Below, piece after piece: positions 27,243 to 34,413 of a DNA stretch of 64,000 nucleotides (position 1 is its first letter; each line of letters opens with the position of its first letter). Origin of the DNA: Synechococcus sp. Nb3U1 (GTDB taxonomy: Bacteria > Cyanobacteriota > Cyanobacteriia > Thermostichales > Thermostichaceae); contig NZ_JAKFYQ010000001.1 of NCBI RefSeq assembly GCF_021533835.1, positions 2,052,427 through 2,116,426 of the forward strand. The letters are read 5' to 3'. Both the position numbers and the translations under genes were made by a program. The notes beneath the pieces were generated by a model that was not told the DNA's origin, did not search any database, and was given only the letters and a program-made list of their open reading frames with translations.

Positions 27243-30200
27243 ATGTCCTACCGCAAAAAGCTGATTGAAGTTGCCCTGCCGCTGGAAGCCATCAACATGG
27301 AGTCGGCGCGGGAGAAGTCGATTCGGCATGGGCACCCCAGCACGCTGCATCTGTGGTGGGCAAGGCGGCCGCTGGCGGCGTGTCGGGCGGTGTTGTGGTC
27401 GTCGCTGGTGGATGATCCGAGTAGCTGGCCAGACAAGTTTCCGACGGAAGAAGCGCAAAACCAGGAACGGCAGCGCTTGTTCGACATTTTGGGGCGGATT
27501 GTTGTTGAGACGGACAAGAAGGGCAACACCAAGCAGGTCGTGAAAGGCCTAGTGTCTTGGGATGAGGTGAATGACCCCAAATCTAAGGTGCTGGAGAAAG
27601 CTCAGCAAGAGATAGCGCGGTGTTTGGCATGGGAGAGAGGCGAGGAACCGCCGACAAAACCGGACGCGGTGCGCGAGTATATCGCCAAGTATGCGCCGCC
27701 TGCCTATGACCCGTTTGCTGGGGGTGGATCGATCCCATTGGAGGCACAGCGGTTGGGATTAGAGGCTCATGCCAGTGATTTGAATCCGGTGGCGGTGCTG
27801 ATCAACAAGGCGCTGATTGAGATCCCGCCGAAGTTCAAAGATCGACCGCCGATTAACCCAGAAGACAAATCGCAGATCCGCAACTGGCTTGGCGCTCAAG
27901 GGTTGGCCGCAGACGTGCGGTATTACGGCGCGTGGATGCGAGAAGAAGCATTTAAGCGAATTGGGCATCTGTATCCGAAGGTGAAGTTGTCGAAGGAGTC
28001 TGGTGGTGGTGAGGCAACTGTCATTGCGTGGCTGTGGGCGCGGACGGTGAAATGTCCAAACCCGGCTTGTGGGTGCCAGATGCCATTGGTACAGAGTTTC
28101 CAGCTTTCAACCAAGAAGGGGAAGGAGGCTTGGGTAGAGCCGATCGTAGGGAATAGGGAAGAGGTGACAGGGAATAGTGATGATTCTGTTCCCAGTTCCC
28201 TCTCATCTGTTCCCTCCATCCGGTTTGTGGTCAAGTCGGGGCAGGGGAAAGCGCCAGAAGGAACGGTGGAACGTAAGGGGGCGCGGTGTGTTGCTTGCGA
28301 AACACCTGTACCGCTTGATCATGTGCGAAGTCAGGGTAAAGCGGGGCGGATGAGTCAGCAGTTGATGGCGATCGTCGCTGAAGGACAAAACGGACGAATT
28401 TATCTATCACCCCAAGCGGAACACGTCGAAATTGCCCAATCAGCACAACCAACTTGGAAACCTGATGCTGATTTGCCGCATAATCCGAGAGATTTTAAGA
28501 CTCCAAACTATGGAATGAAGAAGATTTCAGATCTCTTCACGCCGCGTCAACTTGTAGCGCTAACCACCTTCAGCGATTTGGTGAGGGAAGCACGGGAAAA
28601 AGCCACCCAGGATGCTATTGTCGCAGGGCTGCCGGATGATGATGTGCCGTTGAATGATGGCGGAACCGGGGCTAGGGCTTATGGAGATGCGATCGCAACT
28701 TATTTGGCGTTTTCTGTTGATAAACTATCAGATAGATGTTCAACTATTTGTAGTTGGGATGTTGGATGTGTGAAAGTCAGAAATACATTTGTTAGGCAAG
28801 CAATTCCAATGATTTGGGATTTTGCAGAAGCAAATGCTTTCAGTGACTCAACCGGGAACTTTAATGGTGCAATTGAGTGGGTTTACAAAGTAATTGAAAA
28901 CGAATTTCCCAACTCTCGCACTCAAGTCCAGCAACACGACGCAACCACCCCTCACCCCCACGACACAACCCCCAAACTCATCTCCACCGATCCCCCTTAT
29001 TGCCTTGCCCCAGATACCCTCATCCAAACCGCCAAAGGCTATGTCCCCATTCAAGACATCCAAATCGGCGATCAAGTTTTAACTCATAAAGGGCAATTTT
29101 CCCCTGTCATCAACACTTCCAAACGTTGGTATGAAGGAGACATTTATCACCTCACTGTTGCAGGCGTTAACCACCCTCTGATTATCACTGGAGAACACCC
29201 AATCTATGGCATTCAAACCAATCCCTGTGGTTATCAATTCAGCTATTGCCATCCCGACTGTTCCTACATCAAAAGCCAAGGCCACTGCCGACATCAAGCC
29301 TTCGCCGACTATCATCTCGACTGGATACCCACCTCAGAGGCTAAACCCTATGATCTAATTTTTGTACCGACACTAACTACGAATAAATTTCGTCGCTCGA
29401 TTAGCCTGCGAGAATATTTGCCACAGAGTGACTATCTAGAGCGGAATGGGTTACTACACCACCAAAAAGCAACCTCTAAATCTCTCGATCGCAGAGAACA
29501 ACAAACCGCTACCCTTTGCCTCGATCGTCAATATACAATTCCAGATCGCTTACAAATTACTCCCGATTTTTGCCGTTTAATTGGCTTCTTCATTGCCGAG
29601 GGCTATGCTCGCCTAGAATCCGATGGTGGAACTATTCAATTTACCCTGCACTGGGAAGAGCAAAACCTGAAAGACGACATCATCCATCTGATGCAGACTT
29701 GCTTTCACCTCAGCCCCGGCAAAACCACCGACAATCGCAAAAATAATAATAACTCCTTCCGTCTCAACTTCTACTCAAAACCCATTACCACCCTTTTCCG
29801 TACCTGGTTCTATACCCAAGACGGACATAAATGTCTGCCCCAATGGGTTTTAGAGCTACCTGCTGAATTTTTAGAAGGCCTGATTAGAGGCTACTGGTGG
29901 GGTGATGGCTATCGTGCCAATAATGGCTACAAAGCTGTCACCGTCTCCCCTGCCCTGGCCGGACAAATTCAACTCATTCTCCAGAAATTAGACATTCGCT
30001 CCTGTTTACATACCCGCACCGTAAAAACCACGATCGTTAACGGCAATCCTGTCATCGCCCGCTACCCCCAGCACAACATCATCGTCAACGGGCCATCCTT
30101 ACTGAAACTAGCCCATCATATTGGCGAACCCAAAAATGAGCCTTTATCCCTCAAGCGGTTTAGCCAACATGGATCCTGGTGGGAAAATGGCTATCTTGTA

Positions 30201-31442
30201 CCCATTCGGAAAATAGAAAAGAAACCCTATGCCGGATATGTATATAACCTTGAAACCCTAGATCACTCCTACACTACAGCAATGGGATGTGTGCATAACT
30301 GCGACAACATTGGTTACGCCGATCTCTCTGACTTCTTTTACGTTTGGTTACGCCGATCTCTAGGAAGCATCTATCCTAATATTTGTGGCACCCTCCTAGT
30401 CCCGAAAGCCCAAGAACTGGTTTCCACACTCTATCGCTTTGAAGGTAGCAAACAAAAGGCTAAAGATTTCTTTGAATCTGGAATCAGACAAGCTTTCTCT
30501 CGCATGAGAGCAGTAACCCATGATGCCTATCCCGTCACAATATTCTATGCCTTTAAGCAACAGGAAGAAGAAGGCAAAAAAGGCGAAGAAGTGATCGCCT
30601 CGACAGGGTGGGAAACCATGCTGGAGGGATTGTTACAATCAAACCTGACCATTAACGGTACTTGGCCCATGCGAAGTGAACTGAGTAACCGCATGGTTGC
30701 TAGCGGCACCAACGCTCTTGTTTCCTCGATCGTCCTCGTCTGCCGCCCCCGCCCCAGCGACGCTCCCAAAATTACCCGCCGCCAATTCCTCACCGAACTC
30801 AAACGCGAACTCCCCAAAGCCCTCAAAACCCTCCAACAAGGCAACATCGCCCCCGTAGACCTCGCCCAACAAGACAGCATTGGCCCCGGCATGGCCATCT
30901 ACTCCCAATACACCGCCGTCCTCGAAAACGATGGCACCCCCCTGCGCGTCCGCACCGCCCTGCAACTGATCAACCAAATCCTCGACGAATACCTCACCGA
31001 GCAGGAAGGTGAATTTGATGGTGATACCCGTTGGGCACTCACCTGGTTTGAACAGTATCAGTTTGAGCCTGGACAGTACGGTGATGCTGAAACCCTCAGC
31101 AAAGCCAAAAATACCAGTGTACAAGGCATGGTAGAGGCGGGCATTCTAGAAGCAAAGGGCGGCAAGGTGCGCTTGCTCAAACGGGACGCCCTCACCCTCC
31201 CAGCCTCCCTCTCCCCAGGGGCGAGGGAGGAGCAAGGCACACCTTCTCCCCTCTCCCCACGTGGGAGAGGGGTCGGGGGTGAGGGGGCAAACGACTGGCT
31301 GATCACCCAACACCTCATCCATACCCTCGATCAACAGGGTGAAACCGGAGCCGCCGCCCTGCTGGCTAAACTGGGAAGCAGAGGCGACATCGCCCGTGAC
31401 TTGGCCTATCGGCTGTATAGCCTGTGCGACAGAAAAAACTGA
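27243..31442 (+). CDS. DUF1156 adenine-specific DNA methylase with intein, anti-phage island
   Basis: A 1399-residue precursor; without its intein the product is 966 residues. The N-terminus (MSYRKKLIEVALPLEAINME, then HPSTLHLWWARRPLAACRAV) is the DUF1156 signature. A SAM-binding motif YDPFAGGGSIPLEAQRLG lies at about 153-170, and a cysteine pair region (CPNPACGC, then CVACETP) near 275-370 may bind zinc. The catalytic DPPY (583-586) is followed by the intein (587-1019); after splicing the sequence reads TDPPYCDNIGYADLSDFF. Two palindromic repeats are read in frame, at 28148-28215 and 31188-31288. The TGA at 31440-31442 replaces what looks like a Trp codon, since coding-like sequence continues in frame to the TAA at 31548-31550, so the protein is cut by 35 residues. 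Confidence 0.9.
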   Translation: MSYRKKLIEVALPLEAINMESAREKSIRHGHPSTLHLWWARRPLAACRAVLWSSLVDDPSSWPDKFPTEEAQNQERQRLFDILGRIVVETDKKGNTKQVVKGLVSWDEVNDPKSKVLEKAQQEIARCLAWERGEEPPTKPDAVREYIAKYAPPAYDPFAGGGSIPLEAQRLGLEAHASDLNPVAVLINKALIEIPPKFKDRPPINPEDKSQIRNWLGAQGLAADVRYYGAWMREEAFKRIGHLYPKVKLSKESGGGEATVIAWLWARTVKCPNPACGCQMPLVQSFQLSTKKGKEAWVEPIVGNREEVTGNSDDSVPSSLSSVPSIRFVVKSGQGKAPEGTVERKGARCVACETPVPLDHVRSQGKAGRMSQQLMAIVAEGQNGRIYLSPQAEHVEIAQSAQPTWKPDADLPHNPRDFKTPNYGMKKISDLFTPRQLVALTTFSDLVREAREKATQDAIVAGLPDDDVPLNDGGTGARAYGDAIATYLAFSVDKLSDRCSTICSWDVGCVKVRNTFVRQAIPMIWDFAEANAFSDSTGNFNGAIEWVYKVIENEFPNSRTQVQQHDATTPHPHDTTPKLISTDPPYCLAPDTLIQTAKGYVPIQDIQIGDQVLTHKGQFSPVINTSKRWYEGDIYHLTVAGVNHPLIITGEHPIYGIQTNPCGYQFSYCHPDCSYIKSQGHCRHQAFADYHLDWIPTSEAKPYDLIFVPTLTTNKFRRSISLREYLPQSDYLERNGLLHHQKATSKSLDRREQQTATLCLDRQYTIPDRLQITPDFCRLIGFFIAEGYARLESDGGTIQFTLHWEEQNLKDDIIHLMQTCFHLSPGKTTDNRKNNNNSFRLNFYSKPITTLFRTWFYTQDGHKCLPQWVLELPAEFLEGLIRGYWWGDGYRANNGYKAVTVSPALAGQIQLILQKLDIRSCLHTRTVKTTIVNGNPVIARYPQHNIIVNGPSLLKLAHHIGEPKNEPLSLKRFSQHGSWWENGYLVPIRKIEKKPYAGYVYNLETLDHSYTTAMGCVHNCDNIGYADLSDFFYVWLRRSLGSIYPNICGTLLVPKAQELVSTLYRFEGSKQKAKDFFESGIRQAFSRMRAVTHDAYPVTIFYAFKQQEEEGKKGEEVIASTGWETMLEGLLQSNLTINGTWPMRSELSNRMVASGTNALVSSIVLVCRPRPSDAPKITRRQFLTELKRELPKALKTLQQGNIAPVDLAQQDSIGPGMAIYSQYTAVLENDGTPLRVRTALQLINQILDEYLTEQEGEFDGDTRWALTWFEQYQFEPGQYGDAETLSKAKNTSVQGMVEAGILEAKGGKVRLLKRDALTLPASLSPGAREEQGTPSPLSPRGRGVGGEGANDWLITQHLIHTLDQQGETGAAALLAKLGSRGDIARDLAYRLYSLCDRKN
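28148..28215 (+). repeat. In-frame imperfect palindrome in the methylase gene
   Basis: Two 30-base arms (28148-28177, rich in AGGGAA; 28186-28215, rich in TTCCCT) form an imperfect inverted repeat. It is translated as a low-complexity insert, NREEVTGNSDDSVPSSLSS, between cysteine-containing segments of the protein. Confidence 0.65.
29001..30299 (+). mobile_element. Intein with LAGLIDADG homing endonuclease motifs, in the DPPY motif
   Basis: A 433-codon in-frame insertion with all intein landmarks. It begins with Cys1 (CLAPDTLIQTAKG, block A) and has a block B segment ITGEHPIYG. It carries two LAGLIDADG motifs (LIGFFIAEGYARLES at about 29578 and LEGLIRGYWWGDGYRAN at about 29872). It ends GYVYNLETLDHSYTT...MGCVHN, followed by Cys+1 of the host protein. 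The C-terminal His-Asn and both nucleophilic cysteines are present, so splicing should work. Both endonuclease motifs keep an acidic residue (E and D), so homing activity is plausible. Confidence 0.93.
31188..31288 (+). repeat. In-frame G+C-rich palindromic repeat in the methylase gene
   Basis: An inverted repeat of about 100 bases, starting GCCCTCACCC and ending GGGGGTGAGGGGGC. It is translated as an insert rich in Ser, Pro, Gly and Arg (for example SPLSPRGRGVGGEG). The same kind of translated repeat is common in unrelated bacterial genes. Confidence 0.8.
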
Positions 31443-31551
31443 ACCCAAGAAGCCCTAGCCTACAACAGCCTGGTCATCTCCTGGCCCGAAATCAGTCGGT
31501 TAGCATCAGAGGTGAAACCTAGCGAACCCATCCAAACCAGTTTGTTATAAC

Positions 31552-31652
31552 CCTTTGTGCCTTTGTGGTGAATATAACCACGGAGACACAGAAAACACAG
31601 AGAAATCCTAAAGGAGTTAAGCCATGAACACCCAGTTAGTCGAATCTGTCAT
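31552..31652 (+). repeat. R-type palindrome and 5' copy of an 89-90 bp direct repeat
   Basis: CTTTGTGCCTTTGTGG and CCACGGAGACACAG form another version of the R1-R3 palindrome (31552-31600). From 31564 to 31652 the sequence is repeated at 33459-33548 with few differences. The repeat includes the ribosome site and first ten codons of the antitoxin gene at 31624. Confidence 0.75.
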
Positions 31653-31839
31653 TCAGCTTATCCGTTCACTCTCCCCAGAGGAGCAAGCCATCTTAGAAGA
31701 AAAGCTTTTCTTTGATTTTGCTTACCCATCTACCCCAGATCTCGTCACCCTCGCCCTACGAGGTGGTAGTTTCGAGTTCTTGAATGACGAACTCGACCTC
31801 TATAGACTGGATGATGGAGAACCCATTCCATGTCCTTAG
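31624..31839 (+). CDS. Putative antitoxin of the second PemK/MazF-type module
   Basis: A 71-residue acidic protein (MNTQLVESVIQLIRSLSPEE, then AILEEKLFFDF) of the kind found before PemK/MazF toxins in cyanobacteria. The N-terminal helix has the SLSPEEQAILEEKL pattern. A strong AAAGGAG ribosome site precedes the ATG. It overlaps the toxin gene by ten bases. A truncated relic of its first codons exists at 33520. Antitoxin function is inferred from the arrangement. Confidence 0.78.
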   Translation: MNTQLVESVIQLIRSLSPEEQAILEEKLFFDFAYPSTPDLVTLALRGGSFEFLNDELDLYRLDDGEPIPCP

Positions 31840-32180
31840 CGAAAGGCGATATTGTGTTGGTTCCCTTTCCCTTTACCGACCTTAGCCAAACTAAACTGAG
31901 GCCAGCAGTCGTTCTTTGGGTCGAGCCTCAAGGGCAAGACATCACACTGTGCTTTATCTCTTCGCAGAACCTTGAGCGCATCACGCTGGATGAGTTGCTT
32001 CTGGAGACAAGCGACCCAGAATTTACGCAAACAGGACTTAAAACCACCTCCAAAATCAAAGTGACTAAAATTGTCACCCTAGAGCGACAGTTGCTTCAGC
32101 GACGATTAGGCAGCCTGGGCACGCAGCAGATACAGTGCCTAAACCAAACCCTAATCCAAGCCTTTCAGCTTGACGTGTAA
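31830..32180 (+). CDS. PemK/MazF-family toxin, second module
   Basis: A 116-residue mRNA interferase-like protein with the signature KGDIVLVPFPFTDLSQTKLR and PAVVLWVEPQGQD. The conserved ITLCFISSQ strand follows, and the SKIKVTKIVTLERQLL segment corresponds to the family's Ser/Lys-containing strand. It is similar in layout to the toxin at 26883 but not a recent copy, since they differ widely after the PFPFTD motif. It overlaps its antitoxin by ten bases and is followed by two Uma2-type genes. Confidence 0.87.
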   Translation: MSLAKGDIVLVPFPFTDLSQTKLRPAVVLWVEPQGQDITLCFISSQNLERITLDELLLETSDPEFTQTGLKTTSKIKVTKIVTLERQLLQRRLGSLGTQQIQCLNQTLIQAFQLDV

Positions 32181-32199
32181 TCCCCACAAGGAGACTCCC

Positions 32200-32772
32200 A
32201 TGATCGCCCTTAATCTGCGCCCCACTCTCCAACTGACTGATGAAGTCTTTGCCCAACTCTGCCAACAGAACCCCGATCTAAGGCTGGAACGCACCGCCCA
32301 AGGAGAACTGATCGCCATATCCCCCGCCGGAAGTGAAAGTGGTCGTCAAAATTTGAGCCTCAGCGCCCAATTATGGCAATGGAATCACCAAGCCAAACTC
32401 GGAGTAGCCTTTGATTCTTCCGCCGGCTTCACCCTCCCCAACGGGGCCATCCGCTCCCCCGATGCCGCCTGGATTGAACAAACTCGCTGGGATAACGTAT
32501 CCCCCGAGCAACGGCGCAAATTTGCCCCCCTTTGTCCCGACTTCGTCCTCGAACTCAAATCCCCCAGTGACGACCTTGCTGCCCTCCAGGCCAAACTGCA
32601 AGAATACATCGACAACGGTACCCAACTGGGCTGGTTAATTGACCCCGAAACCCAGACCGTCTACTGCTATCAACCCGGACAACCCATGCAACGGCTCAAC
32701 CAGCCCAGCACCCTATCTGGCGAAACCATATTACCCAACTTTGTCATGGATCTCACCCTCATCTGGGAGTAA
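32200..32772 (+). CDS. Uma2-family (DUF820) putative endonuclease
   Basis: A 190-residue protein of the Uma2/DUF820 family, which has the PD-(D/E)XK restriction-endonuclease fold and is greatly expanded in cyanobacteria. Visible signature elements are GELIAISPAGSESGRQN, SPDAAWIEQTRWD, and PDFVLELKSPSDDLAALQAK with the catalytic E-x-K; QLGWLIDPETQTVYCYQPG completes the core. The ATG at 32200 has an AAGGAG site just upstream; an earlier in-frame TTG at 32170 adds ten residues. Function of the family is unproven; nucleases linked to mobile DNA or defence are suggested. Confidence 0.9.
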   Translation: MIALNLRPTLQLTDEVFAQLCQQNPDLRLERTAQGELIAISPAGSESGRQNLSLSAQLWQWNHQAKLGVAFDSSAGFTLPNGAIRSPDAAWIEQTRWDNVSPEQRRKFAPLCPDFVLELKSPSDDLAALQAKLQEYIDNGTQLGWLIDPETQTVYCYQPGQPMQRLNQPSTLSGETILPNFVMDLTLIWE

Positions 32773-32787
32773 CACTGAAGTCACACG

Positions 32788-33435
32788 ATGGTCACCCTCC
32801 AACTTCGACAACTCAGCGTTCCCCCCGGTCAGCGTCTGCGGATCCACGACCTAGACTGGTCAAAATTTGAAGCCATCCTGGATGAACTAGGCGAAAAACG
32901 CGCTAGCCGCATTGCCTATAGCGATGGAATTTTAGAAATCCGAATGCAATTACCCAAACATGAGCGAGAGAAATCAATTATCGGAGATATCGTCAAAATC
33001 CTATTGGAAGAACTAGAAATTGACTGCGAATGTTTTGGCTCAACGACGTTTAAGTGGCAAGAAATGAACTACGGCATTGAGCCAGACGAATGTTTCTATA
33101 TTCAAAATCACCAAACCATGATTGGGAAGGATCGGCTGGACTTATCCGTTGACCCGCCTCCCGATCTGGCGATTGAGGTCGATATCACCTCCAAAATCCA
33201 GATGGAAGCTTACACCCGCCTAGGGGTTCTGGAACTGTGGGTCTATGAGGGGACTGAGCTAAAAATCTACCTCCTGCAAGCCGGACACTATCAAGTTTCT
33301 ACCACCAGCCCCACCTTTCCCGATTTGCCAATTGTGGCGTGGATATCAGAAGTATTGGAGCACAGCCGAGAGCTGGGCCGAAGTCCAGCCTTACGCGCCT
33401 TTCGCCAAAAAATAAGATCCCTCTCAACCTCATAA
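32788..33435 (+). CDS. Second Uma2-family (DUF820) putative endonuclease
   Basis: A 215-residue Uma2 protein of a different subgroup from its neighbour. It has KRASRIAYSDGILEIRMQLP, the segment YGIEPDECFYIQN, and PDLAIEVDITSKIQM, where D, E-V-D and a Lys stand in for the PD-(D/E)XK residues. The end is GVLELWVYEGTELKIYLL. It follows the first Uma2 gene by 15 bp. The two share the fold and not much sequence, so the tandem is not a recent duplication. Confidence 0.88.
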   Translation: MVTLQLRQLSVPPGQRLRIHDLDWSKFEAILDELGEKRASRIAYSDGILEIRMQLPKHEREKSIIGDIVKILLEELEIDCECFGSTTFKWQEMNYGIEPDECFYIQNHQTMIGKDRLDLSVDPPPDLAIEVDITSKIQMEAYTRLGVLELWVYEGTELKIYLLQAGHYQVSTTSPTFPDLPIVAWISEVLEHSRELGRSPALRAFRQKIRSLSTS

Positions 33436-33458
33436 ACCCTCCGTGCCCGATCTGCCGC

Positions 33459-33548
33459 TGTGGTGAATACGAACCACGGAGACACAGAAAACACAGAGAA
33501 ATCCTCAAGGAGTTAAGCCATGAACACCGAGTTAGTCGAATCTATCAT
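33459..33548 (+). repeat. 3' copy of the 89-90 bp direct repeat
   Basis: Nearly identical to 31564-31652, including the CCACGGAGACACAG half-palindrome, the AAGGAGTTAAGCC ribosome site and the codons for MNTELVES. A long stretch of genes (toxin and two Uma2) lies between the copies. Confidence 0.78.
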
Positions 33549-33603
33549 GAAGCCCGCAAAATCAAATTGCTCCCAGAAGATAGCTCCAGTACGAAAAACA
33601 TAA
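33520..33603 (+). pseudogene. Truncated relic of the PemI-like antitoxin
   Basis: A 27-codon frame starting MNTELVESIM, matching the start of the antitoxin at 31624 (MNTQLVESVI). Similarity fades after codon 10 and the frame ends at TAA, so the antitoxin domain is lost and no toxin gene follows. Confidence 0.6.
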
Positions 33604-33628
33604 CAAGATCCTTACTAGACGTACAACA

Positions 33629-33982
33629 ATGGCTAGCTTGACTATCGAAATTCCAGATGATTTGATGGAGCGCCTTGCTCCAATACAGGATCAGTTGCCT
33701 GAGCTTTTACGGCTTTGTTTACAGCCCTCGATCATTTCAACGCAGGCTTATCGCTACATTCTCGACTTTCTCACCAGCCAACCAACGCCTGAGCAGGTTG
33801 CAACCTTTCGACCTACCCCGGAAATGCAAGCTCGACTCCGGTATCTTCTGGCTCGCAGCCATGATGGCACCATTGAACCCGACGAAGTGAAAGAACTGGA
33901 CGAATACGAACGCATCGAGCATCTCATCATTTTGCTCAAGGCCGGCAATTTACCCTACCTCACCACAGGTTCCCCATCGTGA
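33629..33982 (+). CDS. Hypothetical protein coupled to an HNH nuclease gene
   Basis: A 117-residue protein (MASLTIEIPDDLMERLAPIQ) that looks like a ribbon-helix-helix or helical adaptor at its start and is strongly helical afterwards, ending in YERIEHLIILLKAGNLPYL. It resembles small cyanobacterial proteins placed before toxin or nuclease genes. Its stop overlaps the GTG start of the HNH nuclease gene by four bases, so it is probably translated together with it, as an immunity or targeting partner. Domain not recognised with certainty. Confidence 0.72.
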   Translation: MASLTIEIPDDLMERLAPIQDQLPELLRLCLQPSIISTQAYRYILDFLTSQPTPEQVATFRPTPEMQARLRYLLARSHDGTIEPDEVKELDEYERIEHLIILLKAGNLPYLTTGSPS

Positions 33983-34377
33983 CTGTTATTCCGGAACCGC
34001 TCCGTCGCCAAGTGGAAGAGCGAGCCAAGCACCGCTGTGAGTACTGTCTACTACCCAATAGCCTTAGTTTCTATCCCCATGAAGTCGATCACATTATTGC
34101 TCTTAAACACAGCGGGTCAACCAATGCCGAAAATTTGGCCTATGCCTGTTGGCGGTGCAATCGCTACAAAGGCACCGACCTCGGCTCATTCGACCCTGAA
34201 ACTGGAGCGTTCAGTTTTTTATTCAATCCCCGTACACAACAATGGTCTGATCATTTCCGTTGGCAAGATGCTCGGATCAATGGCATCACCCCAGAGGGTC
34301 GCACTACTGTCTACCTCCTCAAGCTCAACAGTCATGAACGCATTGCCGAACGACAACGGCTAAACCTTGAATCTTGA
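33979..34377 (+). CDS. HNH endonuclease
   Basis: A 132-residue HNH nuclease. The core is KHRCEYCLLPNSLSFYPHEV (first zinc Cys pair), VDHIIALKHSG (catalytic DH), NLAYACWRCNRYKG (Asn and second Cys pair with CxxC) and a final SFDPETGAFSFLFNPRTQQW. These give the complete HNH/zinc-ribbon set, so the enzyme looks intact. It is started by GTG inside the preceding gene's stop. It lies inside the island just before the DUF499 gene. Similar genes occur singly in many cyanobacteria, so it could be a passenger. Confidence 0.9.
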   Translation: MTVIPEPLRRQVEERAKHRCEYCLLPNSLSFYPHEVDHIIALKHSGSTNAENLAYACWRCNRYKGTDLGSFDPETGAFSFLFNPRTQQWSDHFRWQDARINGITPEGRTTVYLLKLNSHERIAERQRLNLES

Positions 34378-34413
34378 GTCCCACAGTTACTTCGATATTT
34401 TCTGAGTTGACCT

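Noticed and set aside
28148-31288. Repeats as a CRISPR array
   Set aside because: The repeats are inverted and translated in frame, not direct repeats with regular spacers. No CRISPR array was seen anywhere.
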